Positions 8,380-15,795 of a DNA stretch of 64,000 nt are shown one piece after another. The translations under genes were made by a program, and so were the position numbers. Below the pieces are notes generated by a model. It searched no databases, was not told the DNA's origin, and was given only the letters and a program-made list of their open reading frames with translations. Origin of the DNA: Pseudomonas sp. v388 (GTDB lineage: Bacteria; Pseudomonadota; Gammaproteobacteria; Pseudomonadales; Pseudomonadaceae); the NCBI RefSeq assembly GCF_003935425.1, contig NZ_RHQN01000006.1, positions 1 to 64,000 on the forward strand, read 5' to 3'. Position 1 is the stretch's first letter; each line of letters begins with the position of its first letter.

Positions 8380-8694
8380 ATGCCTATCGACCTCGACGAA
8401 ATAATAAAAGCCCTGGCGCATCCCCTGCGCCGCGAGATCCTCAGCTGGCTCAAGGACCCGCTGGTGTGCTTTCCGGACCAGTCGCATTCCAACGAGCACG
8501 GCGTCTGTGCCGGTCAGATCGATCAACGTGCCGGGCTTTCGCAGTCCACCGTGTCGGCGCATTTGGCGACATTGCAGCGCGCCGGGCTGATCACCAGCAA
8601 GAAAGTTGGCCAGTGGCACTTTTTCAAGCGCAACGAGCCCGCTATCCAGGCCTTCGTAGAAGCCCTGGTCAAAGAATTGAACAACCCGTCCTGA
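8380..8694 (+). CDS. ArsR-family winged-helix repressor with two cysteines
   Basis: A 104-residue ArsR-type regulator. The winged helix is evident in IIKALAHPLRREILSWL and in the recognition helix QSTVSAHLATLQRAGLI. Cys30 and Cys43 flank an insert (FPDQSHSNEHGV) before the HTH, with no classical CxC arsenic site, so a thiol-based sensor of electrophiles is possible. It is transcribed first in a run with an MFS exporter (26 bases downstream) and an old yellow enzyme, and palindromes lie upstream. Confidence 0.8.
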   Translation: MPIDLDEIIKALAHPLRREILSWLKDPLVCFPDQSHSNEHGVCAGQIDQRAGLSQSTVSAHLATLQRAGLITSKKVGQWHFFKRNEPAIQAFVEALVKELNNPS

Positions 8695-8720
8695 TTTTCC
8701 CTTTTCCAAGGAGACGCCCC

Positions 8721-9887
8721 GTGCCCCTCTCGCTACTCATTCTGGCCCTGAGCGCCTTCGCCATCGGAACGACCGAGTTCGTCATCATGGGCTTGCTGCC
8801 TGATGTTGCCGCCGACCTCGGCGTGACGATCCCCGGCGCCGGCTGGCTGGTCACCGGCTATGCCCTGGGCGTCGCCATCGGCGCGCCATTCATGGCCATG
8901 GCTACGGCAAAACTGCCTCGCAAGGCGGCACTGGTCACGCTGATGGGCATTTTCATCATCGGTAACCTGCTGTGCGCCCTGGCCAGCGACTACAACGTGC
9001 TGATGTTCGCTCGAGTGGTCACGGCTCTGTGTCACGGGGCATTCTTCGGCATCGGCTCGGTGGTGGCGGCCGGTCTGGTCGCGCCCAATCGCCGGGCCTC
9101 GGCCGTGGCGCTGATGTTCACCGGACTGACCCTGGCCAACGTGCTGGGCGTGCCGCTGGGCACCGCACTGGGTCAATACGCCGGCTGGCGCTCGACGTTC
9201 TGGGCTGTGACCGTGATCGGCGTGATCGCCTTGATCGGCCTGATCCGTTTCCTGCCCACCAATCGCCAGGAAGAAAAGCTCGACATGCGCGCCGAACTGG
9301 CCTCGCTGAAAGGCGCCGGGATCTGGCTGTCGTTGAGCATGACCGCACTGTTTTCCGCGTCGATGTTCACTCTTTTCACCTACGTCGCGCCGTTGCTCGG
9401 CGAAGTGACGGGTGTGTCGCCGCGCGGCGTGACCTGGACGCTGCTGCTGATCGGCCTCGGTCTGACCGTCGGCAACGTGATCGGCGGCAAGCTGGCCGAC
9501 CGCCGCGTTTCGACAACGCTGATCGGCGTGTTCATTGCGATGGCCGTGGTGTCCACCGCCTTGAGCTGGACCAGCGTCGCACTTATCCCCACCGAGATCA
9601 CCCTGTTCCTGTGGGCAACCGCCGCCTTCGCCGCCGTGCCTGCGTTGCAGATCAACGTAGTGACCTTCGGCCAGGCGGCGCCCAACCTGGTGTCCACGCT
9701 CAACATCGGCGCCTTCAACGTCGGCAACGCCCTGGGCGCTTGGGTCGGCGGCAGTGTCATCGCCCATGGCCTGGGCCTGACCAGCGTGCCGTTGGCCGCT
9801 GCTGCGCTGGCGGTGCTGGCCTTGATCGTCACCCTGATTACTTTCCGTCAGACCGGTAACCCCGATCTGGCTCCCGCTACCAACTGA
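8721..9887 (+). CDS. MFS transporter, DHA1 (AraJ/YdhP-like) drug or sugar exporter
   Basis: A 388-residue protein with about 12 membrane helices. The first, LLILALSAFAIGTTEFVIMG, holds the TTEF signature typical of AraJ/YdhP-type DHA1 exporters. It starts at GTG 8721, eight bases after AGGAG (8709-8713); a longer ORF from 8466 would overlap the arsR coding region and has no signal. By context it is probably derepressed with the OYE reductase when the ArsR protein is inactivated. Substrate unknown. Confidence 0.82.
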   Translation: MPLSLLILALSAFAIGTTEFVIMGLLPDVAADLGVTIPGAGWLVTGYALGVAIGAPFMAMATAKLPRKAALVTLMGIFIIGNLLCALASDYNVLMFARVVTALCHGAFFGIGSVVAAGLVAPNRRASAVALMFTGLTLANVLGVPLGTALGQYAGWRSTFWAVTVIGVIALIGLIRFLPTNRQEEKLDMRAELASLKGAGIWLSLSMTALFSASMFTLFTYVAPLLGEVTGVSPRGVTWTLLLIGLGLTVGNVIGGKLADRRVSTTLIGVFIAMAVVSTALSWTSVALIPTEITLFLWATAAFAAVPALQINVVTFGQAAPNLVSTLNIGAFNVGNALGAWVGGSVIAHGLGLTSVPLAAAALAVLALIVTLITFRQTGNPDLAPATN

Positions 9888-9908
9888 TCATTCAAGAGGG
9901 TTCAACGC

Positions 9909-10958
9909 ATGACCACAATCTTTGACCCAATTACCGTGGGCGACCTGCAACTGCCCAACCGGATCATCATGGCGCCGCTGACCCGTTGCCGCGCCGACGA
10001 AGGCCGCGTACCCAACGCGATGATGGCCGAATATTACGTGCAGCGCGCTTCGGCGGGCCTGATCCTCAGCGAAGCCACCTCGGTCACGCCGATGGGCGTC
10101 GGCTACCCCAACACCCCGGGTATCTGGTCGCACAATCAGGTACGCGGCTGGAGCAACATCACCAAGGCAGTGCATGGCGCAGGCGGCCGCATCGTGCTGC
10201 AGCTGTGGCATGTGGGCCGTATCTCGCACTCGTCGTACCTGGACGGTGAGTTGCCGGTCGCGCCAAGCGCCATCAAGGCTGAAGGCCATGTGAGCCTGGT
10301 TCGCCCGATCACCGGTTTCGAAACGCCGCGCCCACTGGAACTGGCGGAAATCGCGGATGTGGTCGAGGCGTATCGTGTCGGCGCAGAGAACGCCAAGGCC
10401 GCCGGTTTCGACGGCGTGGAAATCCACGGCGCCAACGGCTACCTGCTGGATCAGTTCCTGCAAAGCAGCACCAACCAGCGCACCGATCAATACGGCGGTT
10501 CGGTGGAAAACCGCGCCCGGCTGCTGCTGGAAGTGACGGATGCGGCCATCGACGTCTGGGGCGCAGGTCGTGTGGGTGTGCACCTGTCGCCGCGTGCCGA
10601 CCTGCACGACATGGGCGACGAAAACCTGGCTGAAACTTTCAGCTACGTGGCCCGGGAACTGGGCAAGCGCGGTATCGCCTTCATCTGCGCCCGTGAGCGT
10701 GATGCCGACGACAGCATCGGGCCGCGCCTGAAAAAGGAATTCGGCGGCGTTTATATCGCCAATGAGAAATTCACCAAGGACAGCGCCAATGCCTGGCTGG
10801 CCGAAGGCAAGGCGGACGCCGTCGCGTTTGGCGTGCCGTACATCGCCAACCCGGACCTGCCGGAGCGCCTGAAGGCCGACGCACCGTTGAACGACCCACA
10901 GCCGGAAACCTTCTACGCACCGGGCCCGGTCGGTTACCTTGACTACCCGCGGATGTAA
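9909..10958 (+). CDS. xenB: Old yellow enzyme family alkene reductase (XenB/NemA-like)
   Basis: A 349-residue FMN-dependent TIM-barrel reductase of activated C=C bonds and nitro compounds, using NADPH. MAPLTRCRADEGRVPN near residue 20, LQLWHVGRISH near 100, FDGVEIHGANGYLLDQFLQ (His-x-x-Asn substrate pair) near 180 and NRTDQYGG-like STNQRTDQYGGSVENR are the family landmarks. It closely resembles P. putida/P. fluorescens XenB as I remember it. It follows the MFS gene by 21 bases, making a three-gene detoxification unit. Confidence 0.88.
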   Translation: MTTIFDPITVGDLQLPNRIIMAPLTRCRADEGRVPNAMMAEYYVQRASAGLILSEATSVTPMGVGYPNTPGIWSHNQVRGWSNITKAVHGAGGRIVLQLWHVGRISHSSYLDGELPVAPSAIKAEGHVSLVRPITGFETPRPLELAEIADVVEAYRVGAENAKAAGFDGVEIHGANGYLLDQFLQSSTNQRTDQYGGSVENRARLLLEVTDAAIDVWGAGRVGVHLSPRADLHDMGDENLAETFSYVARELGKRGIAFICARERDADDSIGPRLKKEFGGVYIANEKFTKDSANAWLAEGKADAVAFGVPYIANPDLPERLKADAPLNDPQPETFYAPGPVGYLDYPRM

Positions 10959-10977
10959 GAACGCCCAAGACCTGTGG

Positions 10978-11060
10978 GTGGGAGCGGAGCGCCGCCCGGT
11001 CCGCTCCCACAAAGTCCGTTTGTGCCTGCCTCTTCGCGACCAAGGTCGCTCCTACACGGC
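10978..11060. repeat. REP-type palindrome plus inverted REP partner
   Basis: GTGGGAGCGGA (10978-10988) and TCCGCTCCCAC (11000-11010) are perfect inverted 11-mers that should fold into a strong hairpin after the reductase gene. CTTCGCGACCAAGGTCGCTC (about 11031-11050) and the bases after it form a second, oppositely facing element. The first unit shares its core with the right part of the element at 54421. Confidence 0.7.
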
Positions 11061-11065
11061 AGGGC

Positions 11066-11920
11066 TTAGCGCTGTGCGCCGACCTGCCGCGATAATGTCT
11101 GGATCTGGCTGGTCAGGGTGTTGATATTGCGTGTGACCTGAGCGCGAAACGCATCGAACTCGGCGGTATTGCCGGTCGCGGCCGGTGCCGGACGATTTTC
11201 CTGTTCGCTCTTGAGCACGATCAGATCCTGTTCCAGGCGTTCGATGGCTGCGGCCGGATTACCCTGCTTCTTCAGGCTCGCCACGTCGGCGCTCAGGCTT
11301 TTGAGCTGGGTGTCGAACTTGTCTTGCTCGGCTTGCGCGGCCTTCAGGTCAGGCAGCGCGTTTTTCAGGTTGGTCAGCTCGATGGCGACGTTCTTGAGCT
11401 GCTCCTGCAATTGAGCGTTGGCCGTCTGCTGCTGACTGCTCTGGGCGGCGATCTGCGCCAGACGCTGATCCAGGCTCGATTGCTGGCCTTCCACACCGGC
11501 ACGTTGCTTGTCCTGTTCATCCAGCTGCGATTCGAGCAACTTGATACGTTGCTTGAGCGCTTCGCCGTCGCTGGACAGCGACTCGGTGGCCACTACCTTT
11601 CCGGATATGTCCTGCAGACGCCCGGCCGCTTCCTCACTGATTCGCGCGAAGCTTTCCTGGGTGGCGACCAATTGCTGTTCCATCAGCGAGACCTGCTGGA
11701 AACTCCACCAGCCAAGACCGCAGAACGCAATGAACAGCGCGCCGACCAGCGCCCACAGTGGGCCTGTACTCGCAGCCTTGACCTTGACCGCCGGCGTGGT
11801 CCGCGAATAGACCGTCGTGCGGTCGCGGGCGCCTTTGGTCGGTGGTGCGAAATCGTCGTCATCGTCCTTGGCACTGAGGCTTGGAACGTCATCGACGTCG
11901 TCATAGGGATCGTTACGCAT
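11066..11920 (-). CDS. Membrane-anchored coiled-coil protein, unknown function
   Basis: A 284-residue protein. An acidic cytoplasmic N-terminus (DPYDDVDDVPSLSAKDDDDD) is followed by one membrane helix (PLWALVGALFIAFCGLGWW, ~60-78) and a long Gln/Ala/Leu-rich coiled coil over residues ~85-230, with a short C-terminal tail. The start at 11920 has AGGG upstream; an earlier in-frame start would add ten residues. The topology recalls division-site or envelope scaffold proteins, but I recognise no named family. It stands alone between the REP cluster and an epimerase gene. Confidence 0.7.
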   Translation of the reverse strand: MRNDPYDDVDDVPSLSAKDDDDDFAPPTKGARDRTTVYSRTTPAVKVKAASTGPLWALVGALFIAFCGLGWWSFQQVSLMEQQLVATQESFARISEEAAGRLQDISGKVVATESLSSDGEALKQRIKLLESQLDEQDKQRAGVEGQQSSLDQRLAQIAAQSSQQQTANAQLQEQLKNVAIELTNLKNALPDLKAAQAEQDKFDTQLKSLSADVASLKKQGNPAAAIERLEQDLIVLKSEQENRPAPAATGNTAEFDAFRAQVTRNINTLTSQIQTLSRQVGAQR

Positions 11921-12001
11921 GGGCAACCCTTTCAAAAGCTGTGAAACCAAAGTTGAGCAGTATAACGGGGACGTCGGCCCTTACAGGGCACCCTGGTCTG
12001 C

Positions 12002-12994
12002 TCAGATTGTTTGCTGCGCTTGCCACCAGTTACAAAATTCGTCCAGCGCGGTCCACAGACTGACCTGCGGCTGGTAATCCAGATAATGCCGCGCGCGGCT
12101 GATATCCAGCGTGAAATCCTTGTTCATGATCTGCATCCCCAGGCGCGACAGCGTCGGTTCCGGGCGTCCCGGCCACAGCATGCAGGCGCCTTCATTGATC
12201 GCAGCCGCTGCATAAGCCAGGCCATAGGACCGGTAACGCGTCACCTGCGGCAGTTGCATCTGACGCATGACATAGTTGACGGCATCCCACAGCGGGACTG
12301 GCGTACCGTTGCTGATGTTATACGCCTTGCCCAGTGCCGAGCCGGATGCCAGCAGACTGCTTAGCATGGCCTGATTAAGGTTTTGCATGCTGGTGAAGTC
12401 GACCTTGTTCAATCCATTGCCGACGATCGCCAGACGCCGCTTGCGCTGCATCTGCAAAAGGCGCGGAAAAATACTGGTATCACCCGCGCCGGTCACCAGA
12501 CGCGGCCGCAAGGCAATCACTTCCAGGCCGAACTCCTCAGCGCCGAACACCTTCTGCTCGGCCAGGTACTTGGTCGCCGCATAGTGATTGTGCATGCGCC
12601 GGGGCACCTGCTCCTCCTTGATGTCACGGTGCGAACGGCCATCGAAATAGATCGACGGCGACGACAGATGGACCAAGCGTCGAACCCGTTGCTTCAGGCA
12701 GGCTTCGACCACGTTTTCAGTGAGCTGCACGTTGCCGAGCATGAAATCCTGGCGACGACCCCAGGCACCGACGGCGCCGGCGCAGTGCACCACCGCCTCC
12801 ACGTCTTCACACAAATCCCGGACCAGATCGGGGTCGCTCAGATCACCCTGGATGAATTCGGCGCCGCGTCGTACCAGATGCTCGACACCTTCGGCACGAC
12901 GGCCGTTGATCCGCACGCTCATGCCCTGCTCCAGAGCGAAACGCGCGAAACGCCCGCCGATGAAGCCGCTTGCGCCGGTGACCAGAATCTTCAT
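12002..12994 (-). CDS. NAD(P)-dependent epimerase/dehydrogenase (extended SDR)
   Basis: A 330-residue extended short-chain dehydrogenase. The Rossmann motif GASGFIGG is at residues 7-14, HLSSPSIYF near 110 holds the catalytic Ser, and YAATK near 140 supplies Tyr and Lys. The sequence resembles 3-beta-hydroxysteroid dehydrogenase-like or OleD-like reductases (a ketone or sugar-nucleotide substrate is likely). The substrate cannot be assigned. The same gene precedes argP in P. aeruginosa as I recall it. Confidence 0.8.
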   Translation of the reverse strand: MKILVTGASGFIGGRFARFALEQGMSVRINGRRAEGVEHLVRRGAEFIQGDLSDPDLVRDLCEDVEAVVHCAGAVGAWGRRQDFMLGNVQLTENVVEACLKQRVRRLVHLSSPSIYFDGRSHRDIKEEQVPRRMHNHYAATKYLAEQKVFGAEEFGLEVIALRPRLVTGAGDTSIFPRLLQMQRKRRLAIVGNGLNKVDFTSMQNLNQAMLSSLLASGSALGKAYNISNGTPVPLWDAVNYVMRQMQLPQVTRYRSYGLAYAAAAINEGACMLWPGRPEPTLSRLGMQIMNKDFTLDISRARHYLDYQPQVSLWTALDEFCNWWQAQQTI

Positions 12995-13063
12995 TTACCG
13001 CTCCATTAACGCGTTTGCAGGCAGTGGGAAACTCTGCCGATCATGACATCAACCTGTTGACGC

Positions 13064-13963
13064 TCATTCGCCGCCCAGCGGCACCAGCCATTGTCCGGAT
13101 GTCCGGATCAGGTGTGCGGTCAGTTGAGTAAGCAACTGTCCGCCACTGCGCCAGTGGTGCCAGTACAGCGGCACGTCGATATAGCGGTCAGCAACCAGTT
13201 CCCGCAAGCCACCGGACTTCCGTTGATCGCGTACCTGCAGTTCAGGGACAAGCCCCCAGCCCAGACCGGCTTCTATCATGCGGATGAACCCCTCCGAAGA
13301 CGGGCACAAATGATGCTGGAAACCGCCCTCGACCCCAAGCGAGGCCAGATAGCGGTGTTGCAGGTAGTCATCGGGACCGAACACCAGCGCCGCCGAGCGC
13401 TGTAACTTCTGGGGTGTGACACCGTCGGGAAAGTTGCGCTCGATGAACGCCGGACTGGCCAGGGCACGATAGCGCATCGCCCCGAGCAACTGGCTGCGTG
13501 CGCCTGCAACCGGTCGTTCACTGCCGCACAGGCAGGCGGCCACTTCCCCGGCACGCATGCGCTTGAGGCCCACGTCCTGGTCTTCCACCACCAGATCCAG
13601 CAACAAATGATGCTCGGCGCAGAAATCCCCTACCGCCTGCGCCCACCACGTCGCCAGACTGTCGGCGTTGAGCGCAATGCGCAGCCGCTCGGGCATGCCC
13701 TCTTCGTCCAGGGCCGGAACCTGGCTTTGCAGATCACGCTCCAGCAAGCGCACCTGCTGGACGTGGTTGAGCAACCGCCGGCCGATTTCGGTCGGGCTGG
13801 GCGGCGTGGCACGGATCAGTACCGGCTGGCCGACGCGCGCTTCCAGCAGTTTGATTCGCTGGGACACGGCCGACTGGGACAATCCCAGCACCTGCGCAGC
13901 TCTTTCAAAACCTGCCTGTTCCACCACGGCAGCCAGTGCCGAGAGCAGTTTGTAATCGAACAT
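13064..13963 (-). CDS. argP: LysR-type regulator ArgP (IciA)
   Basis: A 299-residue LysR-family activator. The N-terminal HTH runs from FDYKLLSALAAVVEQAGFE through SQSAVSQRIKLLEARVGQPV, and the effector-binding domain follows. In E. coli ArgP senses lysine/arginine and activates argO. The neighbouring gene read in the opposite direction is a LysE/ArgO exporter, which makes the assignment firm. Two tandem ATGs (13966 and 13963) follow AGGA; I chose the second for its better spacing and because known ArgP proteins start MFDYKL. The 96-base divergent gap should hold the ArgP site. Confidence 0.88.
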   Translation of the reverse strand: MFDYKLLSALAAVVEQAGFERAAQVLGLSQSAVSQRIKLLEARVGQPVLIRATPPSPTEIGRRLLNHVQQVRLLERDLQSQVPALDEEGMPERLRIALNADSLATWWAQAVGDFCAEHHLLLDLVVEDQDVGLKRMRAGEVAACLCGSERPVAGARSQLLGAMRYRALASPAFIERNFPDGVTPQKLQRSAALVFGPDDYLQHRYLASLGVEGGFQHHLCPSSEGFIRMIEAGLGWGLVPELQVRDQRKSGGLRELVADRYIDVPLYWHHWRSGGQLLTQLTAHLIRTSGQWLVPLGGE

Positions 13964-14059
13964 CATTTTTCCTAATGAGCGATCAGGATTATTGGTTTTT
14001 CTTATACCGCCATTGCTCGGACAATCGCCACCTCTTCTGCATCGGCGGACACTAAAGAC

Positions 14060-14662
14060 ATGTGGCAAAGCTATCTCAACGGGTTATTGGTCGCTGCGGG
14101 CCTGATCATGGCCATCGGTACGCAGAATGCGTTCGTACTCGCCCAAAGCCTGCGCCGGGAACATCACCTGCCGGTGGCGATGCTGTGCGTGGTCTGTGAT
14201 GCGATCCTGGTGGCGGCGGGTGTATTCGGTCTGGCGAACGTGCTGGCCCAGAACCCGACGCTGCTGGCTGTCGCCCGCTGGGGCGGTGTGGTGTTTCTGG
14301 CGTGGTACGGTTTACAGGCGCTTCGCCGCGCGTGCACGGCCCAAAGCCTCGGCCACGGCGAAACCGTCGGCCTGCGTTCACGACGTGCTGTGCTGTTGAG
14401 CGCACTGGCGGTGACGCTGCTCAATCCACATGTCTACCTGGACACGGTACTGCTGATCGGTTCACTCGGCGCCCAGCAGACCGAGCCGGGCGCCTATGTG
14501 GTCGGCGCGGCCAGCGCTTCGTTGCTATGGTTCTCGACCCTCGCCCTCGGCGCCGCGTGGCTGGCACCCTGGCTGGCCCGGCCGGCGACCTGGCGGCTGC
14601 TGGACATCATGGTCGCCGTGATGATGTTCGCGGTCGCCGCGCAGTTGATCCGCGGCGGCTGA
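14060..14662 (+). CDS. argO: LysE/ArgO-type basic amino-acid exporter
   Basis: A 200-residue inner-membrane protein with about six helices. The LysE family signature is GLIMAIGTQNAFVLAQSLRR at the N-terminus, and LLNPHVYLDTVLLIGSLG lies in the middle. It exports arginine and/or lysine (canavanine in E. coli ArgO). It is divergent from argP, which is expected to activate it. Confidence 0.87.
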   Translation: MWQSYLNGLLVAAGLIMAIGTQNAFVLAQSLRREHHLPVAMLCVVCDAILVAAGVFGLANVLAQNPTLLAVARWGGVVFLAWYGLQALRRACTAQSLGHGETVGLRSRRAVLLSALAVTLLNPHVYLDTVLLIGSLGAQQTEPGAYVVGAASASLLWFSTLALGAAWLAPWLARPATWRLLDIMVAVMMFAVAAQLIRGG

Positions 14663-14743
14663 GGCATTTGTGACCAGTGGGTCGACGGCTCTGGAACCTC
14701 TATCCCACACAGTTGTTGCGTGGTTAAGCCGCAGGCCCGGTGC

Positions 14744-14749
14744 TATGAT
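14744..14749 (+). promoter_or_regulatory. Possible extended -10 element (TGCTATGAT) for sodB
   Basis: TATGAT preceded by TGC lies 106 bases before the sodB ATG. No good -35 hexamer is seen at the right distance, so it could only work as an extended -10 promoter. The gap otherwise shows no feature except AAGGAG just before sodB. Confidence 0.3.
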
Positions 14750-14854
14750 CCGGGGTCTGCGCCGCTAAAAGAGTAAAACTCCCGGTGCATGCTGGATCTG
14801 GCCGCCCGTGATCGGCCTTGCGATTACTGCAACTGACCTGAAAGGAGATAGACC

Positions 14855-15436
14855 ATGGCTTTTGAATTGCCGCCGCTGCCCTATGCCAAAGACGCTCTGG
14901 CCCCGCACATTTCCGCAGAGACACTGGAATATCACCACGACAAGCACCACAACACCTACGTCGTGAACCTGAACAACCTGATCCCAGGTACCGAATTCGA
15001 AGGCAAGACCCTGGAAGAGATCATCAAGACCTCTTCGGGCGGCATCTTCAACAACGCCGCTCAGGTCTGGAACCACACCTTCTACTGGGAATGCCTGGCG
15101 CCAAACGCCGGCGGCGAGCCTACCGGCGAACTGGCCGATGCGATCAACGCTGCGTTCGGCTCCTTCGACAAGTTCAAGGAAGAGTTCAGCAAGATCTCCA
15201 TCGGCACCTTCGGTTCCGGTTGGGGCTGGCTGGTGAAGAAGGCCGACGGTTCCCTGGCCCTGGCCAGCACCATTGGTGCCGGCAACCCGATGACCAGCGG
15301 CGACACCCCGCTGTTGACCTGCGACGTCTGGGAGCACGCCTACTACATCGACTACCGCAACCTGCGTCCGAAGTATGTAGAAGCTTTCTGGAATCTGGTG
15401 AACTGGGAATTCGTGGCCAAGCAATACGCGGCCTGA
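14855..15436 (+). CDS. sodB: Iron superoxide dismutase
   Basis: A 193-residue Fe-type superoxide dismutase that converts superoxide to oxygen and hydrogen peroxide in the cytoplasm. Metal ligands are visible as His27 in LEYHHDKHH, the His in [14 protein letters not shown], and Asp/His in the signature [12 protein letters not shown]. The AAQ in the second motif is typical of the iron form. AAGGAG stands seven bases before the ATG, and a strong terminator follows. Confidence 0.95.
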   Translation: MAFELPPLPYAKDALAPHISAETLEYHHDKHHNTYVVNLNNLIPGTEFEGKTLEEIIKTSSGGIFNNAAQVWNHTFYWECLAPNAGGEPTGELADAINAAFGSFDKFKEEFSKISIGTFGSGWGWLVKKADGSLALASTIGAGNPMTSGDTPLLTCDVWEHAYYIDYRNLRPKYVEAFWNLVNWEFVAKQYAA

Positions 15437-15450
15437 TCCCTGCTTCATGA

Positions 15451-15479
15451 AAAGCCCGGCCATGCGCCGGGCTTTTTTA
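15451..15479 (+). terminator. Rho-independent terminator of sodB
   Basis: AAAGCCCGGC and GCCGGGCTTT pair around a short CATGC loop, followed by a T-run, 14 bases after the sodB stop. Confidence 0.9.
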
Positions 15480-15535
15480 TGGGTGGTCGTTTGACATGGT
15501 CTGATTGGGCCTGACGCACATTTCGGGCATTTTTT

Positions 15536-15571
15536 CCCGTTTGCGCGCGCTTTGAGGTAGTGTCAAACGGG
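15536..15571. repeat. Inverted 8-mer in the sodB-bifA gap
   Basis: CCCGTTTG (15536-15543) and CAAACGGG (15564-15571) are perfect inverted copies 20 bases apart, about 225 bases before bifA. This may be a regulator site. Nothing else recognisable was seen in the 316 bases between the terminator and the bifA start. Confidence 0.35.
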
Positions 15572-15795
15572 TGTAGCGGACTAATATCAGACGCTGACTG
15601 CACGACATCACGCTCAAGTTCCACGCTCCCCTGTCCGACATAGTAGGATCACCTCGCGAAGACCGGTGCCGCACCGCGGTTGCCGGCGGGTGGACATTGG
15701 TCTGATGTGCGATGGCGAGCAGCCCTGGCTGATGCAGCTGGTTTTTCGATGGTGAGTAGGCAGCACGTTCCCGATACGGATTAAGGAATGACCAT

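Noticed and set aside
8733-9767. 344-residue open frame on the minus strand
   Set aside because: Opposite the MFS transporter; Gly/His/Gln-rich shadow.
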